The notes beneath the pieces are model-generated. The model searched no databases and was not told the origin of the DNA. It saw nothing but the letters and a program-made list of their open reading frames with translations. This document shows, in pieces, positions 1-10,876 of a stretch of 64,000 nt of DNA. The translations under genes and the position numbers were made by a program. Source of the DNA: Trileptium ribeirensis (taxonomy: Eukaryota > Nematoda > Enoplea > Enoplida > Thoracostomopsidae); NCBI GenBank assembly GCA_030248225.1, contig JASANE010001404.1, positions 1 through 64,000 of the forward strand. Direction: 5' to 3'. Within the stretch, counting starts at the first letter, position 1. Each line of letters starts with the position of its first letter.

Positions 1-1528
1 GTATTGCTCGCGTTGCGTATTGCTAAACAGAGTTGCTCTATCAAATACACTTTAAGGTTATAAGTTAAAGTCAAAATCTCTCCCATTACTGTCTTTGCAA
101 CATTTAATAACTGGCTTTTCGACGCACAGTCTAAAACTTGATTTTGACTGACTGTGCGTTTCTGCTCCGAAACTTATGTTTTTTCAAGTAGGAATTACGC
201 TATCAAATACACTATAAGGTTATAAGTTAGTCAAAATCTCTCCCATTACTGTCTTTGCAACATTTAATAACTGGCTTTTCCACGCACAGTCTAAAACTTG
301 ATTGTGACTGACTGTGCGTTTCTGCTCCGAAACTTATGTTTTTTCAGGTAGGAATTACGCTATCAAATTCACTTTAAGGTTATAAGTTAAAGTCAAAATC
401 CCTCCCATTACTGTCTTTGCAACATTTAATAACTGGCTTTTCCACGCACAGTCTAAAACTTGATTTTGACTGACTGTGTGTTTCTTCTCCGAAACTTATG
501 TTTTTTCAGGTAGGAATTACGCTATCAAATTCACTTTAAGGTTATAAGTTAAAGTCAAAATCCCTCCCATTACTGTCTTTGCAACATTTAATAACTGGCT
601 TTTGCACGCACAGTCTAAAACTTGATTTTGACTGACTGTGCGTTTACTATTCCGAAACTTATGTTTTTTCAAGTAGGAATTACGCTATCAAATACACTTT
701 AAGGTTATAAGTTAAAGTCAAAATCTCTCCCATTACTGTCTTTGCAACATTTAATAACTGGCTTTTCCACGCACAGTCTAAAACTTGATTTTGACTGACT
801 GTGCGTTTCTGCTCCGAAACTTATGTTTTTTCAAGTAGGAATTACTCGATCAAATACACTTTAAGTTTATAAGTTAAAGTCAAAATCTCTCCCATTACTG
901 TCTTTGCAACATTTAATAACTGGCTTTTCCACGCACAGTCTAAAACTTGATTTTGACTGACTGTGCGTTTCTTTTCCGAAACTTATGTTTTTTCAGGTAG
1001 GAATTACGCTATCAAATTCACTTTAAGGTTATAAGTTAAAGTCAAAATCACTCCCATTACTGTCTTTGCAACATTTAATAACTGGCTTTTCCAAGCACAG
1101 TCTAAAATTTGATTTTGACTGACTGTGCGTTTCTGCTCCGAAACTTATGTTTTTTCAAGTAGGAATTACGCTATCAAATACACTTTAAGGTTATAAGTTA
1201 AAATCAAAATCTCTCCCATTACTGTCTTTGCAACATTTAATAACTGGCTTTTCCATGCACAGTCTAAAACTTGATTTTGACTGACTGTGCGTTTCTGCTC
1301 CGAAACTTACGTTTTTTCAAGTAGGAATTACGCTATCAAATACACTTAAGGTTATACGTTAAAGTCAAAATATCTCCCATTACTGTCTTTGCAACATTTA
1401 ATAACTGGCTTTTCCACGCACAGTCTAAAAATTGATTTTGACTGACTGTGCATTTTCTGCTCCGAAGCTTACGTTTTTTCAAGTAGGAATTACGCTATCA
1501 AATACACTTTAAGGTTATAATTTAAAGT

Positions 1529-1530
<2 letters not shown>

Positions 1531-1569
<39 letters not shown>

Positions 1570-1585
1570 CAATAATTTTTTTTTT

Positions 1586-1641
<56 letters not shown>
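1531..1641. repeat. Poly-T block interrupting the satellite
   Basis: About 111 bases, nearly all T, with only short breaks (CAATAA near 1570 and one G near 1586), sit inside a satellite unit between AAAGTCA and AAACTCTCTCCC. The flanking unit is otherwise intact, so this is an insertion or expansion at one point. It may be a genuine homopolymer expansion or a long-read consensus artefact. Confidence 0.9.
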
Positions 1642-1647
<6 letters not shown>

Positions 1648-4600
1648 TCTCCCATTACTGTCTTTGCAACATTTAATAACTGGCTTTTCCACGCACAGTC
1701 TAAAACTTGATTTTGACTGACTGTGCGTTTCTGCTCCGAAACTTATGTTTTTTCAAGTAGGAATTACGCTATAAAATACACTTTAAGGTTATAAGTTAAA
1801 GCCAAAATCTCTCCCATTACTGTCTTTGCAACATTTAATAACTGGCTTTTCCACGCACAGTCTAAAACTTGATTTTGACTGACTGTGCGTTTCTGCTCCG
1901 TAAACTTATGTTTTTTCATTTCTGAATTATTCTATCAAATACACTTTAAGGTTATAAGTTAAAGTCAAAATCTCTCCCATTACTGTCTTTGCAACATTTA
2001 ATAACTGGCTTTTCGACGCACAGTCTAAAACTTGATTTTGACTGACTGTTGGTTACTTTTCCGAAACTTATGTTTTTTCAAGTCGGAATTACGCTATCAA
2101 ATTCACTTTAAGGTTATAAAGTTAAAGTCAAAATCTCTCCCATTACTGTCTTTGCAACATTTAATAACTGGCTTTTCGACGCACAGTATTAAAACTTGAT
2201 TTTGACTGACTGTGCGTTTCTGCTCCGAAACTTATGTTTTTTCAAGTAGGAATTACGCTTATCAAATACACTTTAAGGTTATAAGTTAAAGCCAAAATCT
2301 CTCCCATTACTGTCTTTGCAACATTTAATAACTGGCTTTTCCACGCACAGTCTAAAACTTGATTTTGACTGACTGTGCGTTTCTGCTCCGAAACTTATGT
2401 TTTTTCAAGTAGGAATTTTACTTTATCAAATACACTTTAAGGTTATAAGTTAAAGTCAAAATTTCTCCCATTACTGTCTTTGCAACATTTAATAACTGGC
2501 TTTTCCAGGCACAGTGTGAAAACTTAATTTTGACTGGGTAAATTACGCATTTTCTGCTCCGGAACTTTTTTTTTTTTTTGTTTTTTCAAGTAGGGATTAC
2601 GCTATCAAATACACTATCGTTATAAGTTAGTCAAAATCTCTCCCATTACTGTCTTTGCAACATTTAATAACTGGCTTTTCCACCGCAGATTCTAAAAACT
2701 TGATTGTGACTGACTGTTCGTTTACTACGAAACTTATGTTTTAGGTAAGAATTTCGCTATCAATTTCACTGTAAGGTTATAAGTTAAAGTCAAAAATCTC
2801 CCTCCCATTACTGTCTTTGCAACATTTAATAACTGGCTTTTCCACACACAGTCTAAAATTTGATTTTGACTGACTGTGCGTTTCTGCTCCGAAACTTATG
2901 TTTTTTCAAGTCGGAATTACGCTATCAAATACACTTTAAGGTTATAAGTTAAAGTCAAAATCTCTCCCATTACTGTCTTTGCAACATTTAATAACTGGCT
3001 TTTCCACGCACAGTCTTAAAACTTGATTTTGACTGACTTTACGTTTCTACCCTTAAACTTGGTGTTTGATAGCAAGTAGGAATTACGCTACTTCAAAGAC
3101 ACATAAGGTTATAAGTTAAAGTCAAAATCTCTCCCATTACTGTCTTTGCAACATTTAATAACTGGCTTTTCCACGCACAGTCTAAAACTTGATTTTGACT
3201 GACTGTGCGTTTCTTTTCCGAAACTTATGAGTTAGGAATTACGCTATCAAATTCACTTTAAGGTTATAAGTTAAAGTCAAAATCAATAACATTACTGTAT
3301 ATTCAACATTTAATAACTGGCTTTTCCAAGCACAGTCTAAAATTTGATTTTGACTGACTGTGCGTTTCTGCTCCGAAACTTATGTTTTTTCAAGTAGGAA
3401 TTACGCTATCAAATACACTTTAAGGTTATAAGTTAAAATCAAAATCTCTCCCATTACTGTCTTTGCAACATTTAATAACTGGCTTTTCCATGCACAGTCT
3501 AAAACTTGATTTTGACTGACTGTGCGTTTCTGCTCCGAAACTTATGTTTTTTCAAGTAGGAATTACGCTATCAAATACACTTTAAGGTTATAAGTTAAAG
3601 TCAAAATATCTCCCATTACTGTCTTTGCAACATTTAATAACTGGCTTTTCCACGCACAGTCTAAAACTTGATTTTGACTGACTGTGCGTTTCTGCTCCGA
3701 AGCTTACGTTTTTTCAAGTAGGAATTACGCTATCAAATACACTTTAAGGTTATAAGTTAAAGTCAAAATCTCTCCCATTACTGTCTTTGCAACATTTAAT
3801 AACCGGCTTTTCCACGCACAGTCTAAAACTTGATTTTGACTGACTGTGTTCTGTTGCGCATTTTGTTTCAATTGGGTGGTCGTTTTTTTCGAAACTTATG
3901 TTTTTTTCAGGTAGGAATTACGCTATCAAATTCACTTTAAGGTTATATGTTAATGTCTAAATCTCTCCCATTACTGTCTTTGCAACATTTAATAACTGGC
4001 TTTTCCACGCACAGTCTAAAACTTGATTTTGACTGACTGTGCGTTTCTTCTCCGAAACTTATGTTTTTTCAGGTAGGAATTACGCTATCAAATTCACTTT
4101 AAGGTTATAAGTTAAAGTCAAAATCCCTCCCATTACTGTCTTTGCAACATTTAATAACTGGCTTTTCCACGCACAGTCTAAAATTTGATTTTGACTGACT
4201 GTGCGTTTCTGCTCCGAAACTTATGTTTTTTCAAGTAGGAATTACGCTATCAAATACACTTTAAGGTTATAAGTTAAAGTCAAAATCTCTCCCATTACTG
4301 TCTTTGCAACATTTAATAACTGGCTTTTCCACGCACAGTCTAAAACTTGATTTTGACTGACTGTGCGTTTCTGCTCCGAAACTTATGTTTTTTCAAGTAG
4401 GAATTACGCTATCAAATACACTTTAAGGTTATAAGTTAAAGTCAAAATCTCTCCCATTACTGTCTTTGCAACATTTAATAACTGGCTTTTCCACGCACAG
4501 TCTAAAACTTGATTTTGACTGACTGTGCGTTTCTTCTCCGAAACTTATGTTTTTTCAGGTAGGAATTACGCTATCAAATTCACTTTAAGGTTATAAGTTA

Positions 4601-5480
4601 AAGTCAAAATCCCTCCCATTACTGTCTTTGCAACATTTAATAACTGGCTTTTCCACGCACAGTCTAAAACTTGATTTTGACTGACTGTGCGTTTCTGCTC
4701 CGAAACTTATGTTTTTTCAAGTAGGAATTACGCTATCAAATACACTTTAAGGTTATAAGTTAAAGTCAAAATCTCTCCCATTACTGTCTTTGCAACATTT
4801 AATAACTGGCTTTTCCACGCACAGTCTAAAACTTGATTTTGACTGACTGTGCGTTTCTGCTCCGAAACTTATGTTTTTTCAAGTAGGAATTACGCTATCA
4901 AATACACTTTAAGGTTATAAGTTAAAGTCAAAATCTCTCCCATTACTGTCTTTGCAACATTTAATAACTGGCTTTTCCACGCACAGTCTAAAACTTGCTT
5001 TTGACTGACTGTGTATTTCTGCTCCGAAACTTATGTTTTTTCAAGTAGGAATTACGCTATCAAATACACTTTAAGGTTATAAGTTAAAATCAAAATCCCT
5101 CCCATTACTGTCTTTGCAACATTTAATAACTGGCTTTTCCACGCACAGTCTAAAATTTGATTTTGACTGACTGTGCGTTTCTGCTCCGAAACTTATGTTT
5201 TTTCAAGTAGGAATTACGCTATCAAATACACTTTAAGGTTATAAGTTAAAGTCAAAATCTCTCCCATTACTGTCTTTGCAACATTTAATAACTGGCTTTT
5301 CCACGCACAGTCTAAAACTTGATTTTGACTGACTGTGTGTTTCTTCTCCGAAACTTATGTTTTTTCAGGTAGGAATTACGCTATCAAATTCACTTTAAGG
5401 TTATAAGTTAAAGTCAAAATCCCTCCCATTACTGTCTTTTTGCAACATTTAATAACTGGCTTTTGCGACGCACAGTCTAA

Positions 5481-5487
5481 TCTTTTT

Positions 5488-5533
<46 letters not shown>

Positions 5534-5566
5534 CTCTCTTTTTTTTTTCTTTTTTTTTTTTTTTTT

Positions 5567-5598
<32 letters not shown>

Positions 5599-5620
5599 TG
5601 TGTTTGTTTTTGCTTTTTTT
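5481..5620. repeat. T-rich block with scattered C, replacing part of a satellite unit
   Basis: About 140 bases of T with scattered C (and a short TGTGTTTG tail) replace the segment that normally holds the second half of the unit's inverted repeat. Apparent ORFs of poly-Phe (+) or poly-Lys (-) across this block are by-products of the homopolymer and not genes. Bases just before and after the block, such as TTTTTGCAACATT and TCCGGATTTTATG, also deviate from the consensus. Confidence 0.9.
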
Positions 5621-7882
5621 CTCCGGATTTTATGTTTTTTCAGGTAGGAATTTTTCGCTATCAAATTCACTTTAAGGTTATAAGTTAAAATCAAAATCCC
5701 TCCCATTTCTGTCTTTGCAACATTTAATAACTGGCTTTTCCATCGCCCATTTTAAAATTTTGATTTTGACTGACTGTGCGTTTTTCTGCTCCGAAACTTA
5801 TGTTTTTTCAAGTAGGAATTACGCTATCAAATACACTTTAAGGTTATAAGTTAAAGTCAAAATCTCTCCCATTACTGTCTTTGCAACATTTAATAACTGG
5901 CTTTTCCACGCACAGTCTAAAACTTGATTTTGACTGACTGTGCGTTTCTGCTCCGAAACTTATGTTTTTTCAGGTAGGAATTACGCCATCAAATTCACTG
6001 TAAGGTTATAAGTTAAAGTCAAAATCCCTCCCATTACTGTCTTTGCAACATTTAATAACTGGCTTTTCCACGCACAGTCTAAAATTTGATTTTGACTGAC
6101 TGTGCGTTTCTGCTCCGAAATTTATATATGTTTTTTCAGGTAGAAATTACGCTATCAAATACACTTTAAGGTTATAAGTTAAACTCAAAATCTCTCCCAT
6201 TACTGTCTTTGCAACATTTAATAACTGGCTTTTCCACGCCGACATTTTAAAACTTGATTTTGACTGACTGTTTTGCATTGCTTCCCGAAACTTATGTTTT
6301 TTCAAGTAGGAATTACGCTATCAAATACACTTTTAAGGTTATAAGTTAAACTCAAAATCTCTCCCATTACTGTCTTTGCAACATTTAATAACTGGCTTTT
6401 CCACGCACAGTCGAAAACTTGATTTTGACTGACTGTGCGTTTCTGCTCCGAAACTTATGTTTTTTCAGGTAGGAATTACGCTATCAAATTCACTTTAAGG
6501 TTATAAGTTAAAGTCAAAATCCCTCCCATTACTGTCTTTGCAACATTTAATAACTGGCTTTTGCACGCACAGTCTAAAACTTGATTTTGACTGACTGTGC
6601 GTTTCTGCTCCGAAACTTATGTTTTTTCAAGTAGGAATTACGCTATCAAATACACTTTAAGGTTATAAGTTAAAGTCAAAATCTCTCCCATTACTGTCTT
6701 TGCAACATTTAATAACTGGCTTTTCCACGCACAGTCTAAAACTTGATTTTGACTGACTGTGCGTTTCTGCTCCGAAATTTATGTTTTTTCAGGTAGGAAT
6801 TACGCTATCAAATACACTTTAAGGTTATAAGTTAAAGTCAAAATCTCTCCCATTACTGTCTTTGCAACATTTAATAACTGGCTTTTCCACGCACAGTCTA
6901 AAACTTGATTTTGACTGACTGTGCGTTTCTTCTCCGAAACTTATGTTTTTTCAAGTAAGAATTACGCTATCAAATTCACTTTAAGGGTATAAGTTAAAGT
7001 CAAAATCCCTCCCATTACTGTCTTTGCAACATTTAATAACTGGCTTTTCCAAGCACAGTCTAAAATTTGATTTTGACTGACTGTGCGTTTCTGCTCCGAA
7101 ACTTATGTTTTTTCAAGTAAGAATTACGCTATCAAATACACTTTAAGGTTATAAGTTAAAATCAAAATCTCTCCCATTACTGTCTTTGCAACATTTAATA
7201 ACTGGCTTTTCCATGCACAGTCTAAAACTTGATTTTGACTGACTGTGCGTTTCTGCTCCGAAACTTATGTTTTTTCAAGTAGGAATTACGCTATCAAATA
7301 CACTTTAAGGTTATAAGTTAAAGTCAAAATCTCTCCCATTACTGTCTTTGCAACATTTAATAACTGGCTTTTCCACGCACAGTCTAAAACTTGATTTTGA
7401 CTGACTGTGCGTTTCTGCTCCGAAGCTTACGTTTTTTCAAGTAGGAATTACGCTATCGAATACACTTTAAGGTTATAAGTTAAAGTCAAAATCTCTCCCA
7501 TTACTGTCTTTGCAACATTTAATAACCGGCTTTTCCACACACAGTCTAAAACTTGATTTTGACAGACTGTGCGTTTCTGCTCCGAAACATATGTTTTTTC
7601 AAGCAGGAATTACGCTATCAAATACACTTTAAGGTTATAAGATAAACTCAAAATCTCTCCCATTACTGTCTTTGCAACATTTAATAACTGGCTTTTCCAC
7701 GCACAGTCTAAAATTTGATTTTGACTGACTGTGCGTTTCTGCTCCGAAACATATGTTTTTTCAAGCAGGAATTACGCTATCAAATACACTTTAAGGTTAT
7801 AAGATAAACTCAAAATCTCTCCCATTACTGTCTTTGCAACATTTAATAACTGGCTTTTCCACGCACAGTCTAAAACTTGATT

Positions 7883-8160
7883 GGATTTTGAAAATTTTCC
7901 TACGTTTGATTTTCAGGTAATATTTCATCGTTCGAAGTCAAAATTATGTATAAAAAGTTGTTTTAATTTGTCACATCCACATCGTTTTATCATCAAACGC
8001 GATCATGCAGCGTTGGTGGTGATAACCTCACACGAATGGCACTAACGTATGACAATCAAACAAATCACTCATATGTTATGTACGAGCAACAAATGTCTGA
8101 TAGTCATTGTATTATACCACCGTCTAATTTACCAACGCATACATAAATCTGCTGCTTGAA
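7883..8160. other. Satellite edge and unassigned sequence
   Basis: Non-repetitive AT-rich sequence begins here. The last two satellite units before it share private variants (GAAACATATG, CAAGCAGG, AAGATAAACTC near 7590-7630 and 7745-7815), a sign of local doubling at the array edge. No gene or RNA is recognised. Confidence 0.6.
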
Positions 8161-8163
8161 ATA

Positions 8164-8460
8164 GGTACGCATATAGAGTATAGGGGCCTCCCAAAACCCA
8201 TTTAATCCCTTCCCTAAAGGCCGAGCAAATCTCGACCTGCGCGAAGATAGAATGAGTAAAATTTTGGGGGATTTAACAAATTTAAGGAAAATTTGGCAAA
8301 AATTGGAAAAATCTTGGCAAAAATAAGAGAAAATTGGGCAAGATTTTAGCAAAATTGGGGAAAATGAGTTCCTAGTATTCTTCAAAATTTAGCCTGTCCC
8401 TGGCCCAGGTTTACCATCCCCATCCCCCGCGGATAGTCCCTGCCAAAATGTTCTACTCCC
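8164..8460 (+). repeat. Dispersed AT-core repeat, copy 1
   Basis: GC-rich shoulders (GGGGCCTCCCAAAACCC on the left, CCATCCCCATCCCCCGCGG on the right) flank an A-rich core of repeated GGCAAAAATTGG / GGGAAAAT-type words at 8260-8370. The same architecture occurs at about 19955-20290 and 37690-38030, and inverted at 29215-29500. The 8104-8385 minus-strand ORF (SYFCQDFSNFCQIFLKF) is simply this core read in reverse. No coding capacity or clear terminal repeats were seen, so the class is unknown; a non-autonomous element is the likeliest identity. Confidence 0.6.
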
Positions 8461-9625
8461 TAGGGCGACGGACCTAGCACACCTACGTGCTAGACTATCT
8501 TCAGAAATTTATGCTTGGAAAATCCTTTATGGTTTACTAGCTGGGATACCCGTCGCCGCCCGGGCGTGGAAAAGCTTTCTGGCATGGTAGCCTATGCGAG
8601 TTTTTTGCATAGGTCACATTGAAGGTTCGAATTCTGTGAATTCTCCAAACTCGATGAACATAATGGAGCTCCGGCGTCTTGAACCTATGTAGAAAAACTG
8701 TTTTGCAGTAGGCATGTTCGACGTCGGTACTTCCAGCTGGTAGCCACTACTTCACCAAATATACGTCCTCCCGCTGAATCGTCGCCCACTGAACGACTAT
8801 GCTAATGCAGACATCCAAAAGGGCATCAATTAATTCAGTACATAAGCTAATATATGATTAGCTAACCCCCAAACTATACCCACTGGGGGTTTTAAAATAT
8901 GTTTATAACCTAATTTGGACATTGTTGATTCAGAATATATGGGTTGGGGGTATATTTATATTACTTTTAACAGAGTTCAAAAGACAAACATTCAGATAAA
9001 TAATAAACAGATGAAAATACCTTTCCTCTTATATATATAGATTGGTTTGCAGAGCCTGAACTTTTAATGCGGTCTGCTGTGTGAATTTTGATTTTCTTAA
9101 GAGAAACACACAACATCAGTCTGTAATATTCGCGGCTTATATCTATTCAAAGACAGCCGTGTCATACCTAACACGTAGGTGAAGCCCCCTTGCGAGATTG
9201 TTACCAATGATATAATTTGTTTAGCACTTATAGTACATATATTTAGACTACTGGTTCGGCCTACCTTTAACTAGAACTTCAGGCTATGGAAAAATAAGGC
9301 TACACAGCATAATCTTAGACTGAACACAGAAATGCAACAGTGGTAAACATACATTATTATGAACGGTATGTAATAATAAATTGTTAACAAACCATGAATA
9401 TTATTCTAAAAGTGGTGCAACACCCAGCATTGTTTGTTGTTAAACACTTGGATCCTCAAACCTCACGTCCTGCATCGCATAACTAAGTATTTAATTATAT
9501 TCTTTAGCATTTAAAACTGCAATCAAATTATATACGTATTGTTTCTGCATAATATTACTTTCCTAACAACCAAAAAATTTTCGTTTGTTTCTTTTATAAA
9601 CAAGCAACATGCTTTATGCGGGATT
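8461..9625. other. No gene recognised; several short hairpins
   Basis: Short perfect inverted repeats lie close together: CTAGCAC/GTGCTAG near 8475-8495, CCTATGC/GCATAGG near 8591-8616, and AACCCCCA (8864-8871) with TGGGGGTT (8884-8891). GGTTCGAATTC near 8634 resembles a polymerase III B box but has no convincing tRNA fold around it. The rest is AT-rich with no credible ORF. Confidence 0.45.
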
Positions 9626-10050
9626 CACGTTATAATGTCCCCAACAGTTGGAACTTTTGTCCCCCTGTAGTGTAGACTATACCGTAAAGACGGTGACAGT
9701 GACAACCACACCATATAACAAAATATGAGGGTGTCGGGCACACCCCTGGATACCTCATTTTGGCAATGTAGTATTTCGGTGTTTTATGCTTGCCAATGCG
9801 GTGTTTCTAGGGTATCCTGTAGGCCCTATGTAAAATGACCCCACGGGGTGACGGAAGCCCTCAGCAAAACGAAAAAGCAACTACGGTTCATTGACACTGT
9901 CTGAAATAAGCCAAACTATTAGCTAGCTTTGTTTGAAATTTATTTGAAACATTTAAAAACACAGGGGTGTCTAAGACACCCTGTAGTCTAGGGTGTGCCT
10001 GCCACTGTGTGGGGTACATAAGTTCCAAGTGGTGGGGACATTATAACGTG
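9626..10050. mobile_element. 425 bp MITE with 31 bp terminal inverted repeats
   Basis: The left end starts CACGTTATAATGTCCCCA (9626-9656). The right end (10020-10050) is its reverse complement at 29 of 31 positions. The flanks share ATT on both sides, a possible 3 bp target-site duplication. The interior has no ORF but holds secondary palindromes, for example GGGTGTC/GACACCC near 9966-9982 and several GGGTGT/CACCC words. It is a non-autonomous DNA transposon; its superfamily is not clear from the ends. Confidence 0.88.
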
Positions 10051-10573
10051 ATTACGTTGTTCCCTATTTTTAAAACTTAAGTTACGAAGACATTTTAAAG
10101 CGTTGAATGACACAGTGGAATTTATTTGCAGATTCCAATCAAAGGTTGGAGAATGATATCATAGCTCGTCAGAATTTATAAACATCTGTGACAGTAAAAT
10201 ATTTAACAACCTAGAATGAATCGATATAACCTAAGCAACAACTATTTACCCAACCCTTCCTGGAATGACTTTTATGCATCGTCTGGTAATAGCCGAAAAC
10301 AACGTCATAGCTCTTCAGCTCTTATAAACAGAAAAAATAATCATCATGTCGGACAGCATAACATTTATTATAAACGCAAGTATTTAAACTAGAATACGAT
10401 CTAATTCGTGGGCATACAAAACTTAGCATGTGGCTAAGACGAAATCCCAAAGCCAAGTATATTCGGAAACGATGCCTATGCAAATCAACTAATTATAATC
10501 TCATAAGCCCCGTCTAAAAATTAACCTCATTAACCTTCAACTAAAAATTGGGCCTACTAGTTTTATATTTAAC

Positions 10574-10876
10574 ATGTTAGACCGAAGTAGCATTCAACAG
10601 GAAGCGTTCAGCATTAATTCGTCGACTCCGTCAAACGACGGGGTGGGCGACGACTCCCTCGGATTGTGTTCGGCCGTCCTCCGAGAAAACAGCAGAAAAT
10701 ATTTTAAGATAGAAAATATGTTTTTAGATGTTTTCTGTTGTCTTACATTTTACAAAGGCTCCGACAAAATTCGCATATTGAATCATTTTATAAATAAATT
10801 TTGCACTATAGAAATTGGCTTCCCCATCCCAAAATGGAAGTCTGGCTACGTGCCTGTGCAAAACACTATGAGATAA
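10574..10876 (+). CDS. Unrecognised 100-codon ORF
   Basis: This ORF starts MLDRSSIQQEAFSINSST and ends VPVQNTMR. Its first 40 residues are Ser/Asn/Asp-rich and lie in a locally GC-richer stretch (10600-10690) that stands out from its AT-rich surroundings, as coding sequence would. A TACTAG precedes the ATG by about 14 bases and could be a 3' splice site. The second half is hydrophobic and Cys-containing. No domain is recognised. It could be a first or internal exon, a small protein, or chance. Function unknown. Confidence 0.28.
   Translation: MLDRSSIQQEAFSINSSTPSNDGVGDDSLGLCSAVLRENSRKYFKIENMFLDVFCCLTFYKGSDKIRILNHFINKFCTIEIGFPIPKWKSGYVPVQNTMR

Larger units (their letters stand above)
1..7882. 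repeat. 162 bp satellite array, about 47 head-to-tail units
   Basis: Anchor motifs such as CTCCCATTACTGTCTTTGC and CATTTAATAACTGGC recur about every 162 bp; the unit marker TCAAAT lies at 41, 203, 363, 525 and 688. Units are highly similar, so the array is recent or homogenised. Each unit has a 10 bp inverted repeat, ACGCACAGTC and GACTGTGCGT, around an 18 nt spacer, and a wider one, AGTCAAAATC and GATTTTGACT. Two subtypes alternate: AAATACAC/CAAGTAGG/ATCTCTCCC and AAATTCAC/CAGGTAGG/ATCCCTCCC. The array fades out at about 7882, where TTGATT runs into unrelated sequence. The left edge is probably inside the array. Unit length and homogeneity suit a centromeric or heterochromatic satellite, but that role is inferred. 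Confidence 0.97.

Noticed and set aside
5440..5706. Poly-Phe (+) and poly-Lys (-) ORFs
   Set aside because: They are translations of the T-rich block in the satellite; homopolymer coding has no support.
1..7882. Hammerhead-type ribozyme in the satellite unit
   Set aside because: Some animal satellites carry one, and GAAAC is present, but no CTGATGA core or matching three-stem arrangement could be found.
1..7882. CRISPR array
   Set aside because: Repeats are contiguous 162 bp units with no unique spacers, in a eukaryotic context.
8104..8385. 93-codon minus-strand ORF with a Phe/Cys/Ser-rich repeat
   Set aside because: It is the reverse reading of the AT-core repeat, whose GGCAAAAATTGG words give the periodic peptide.
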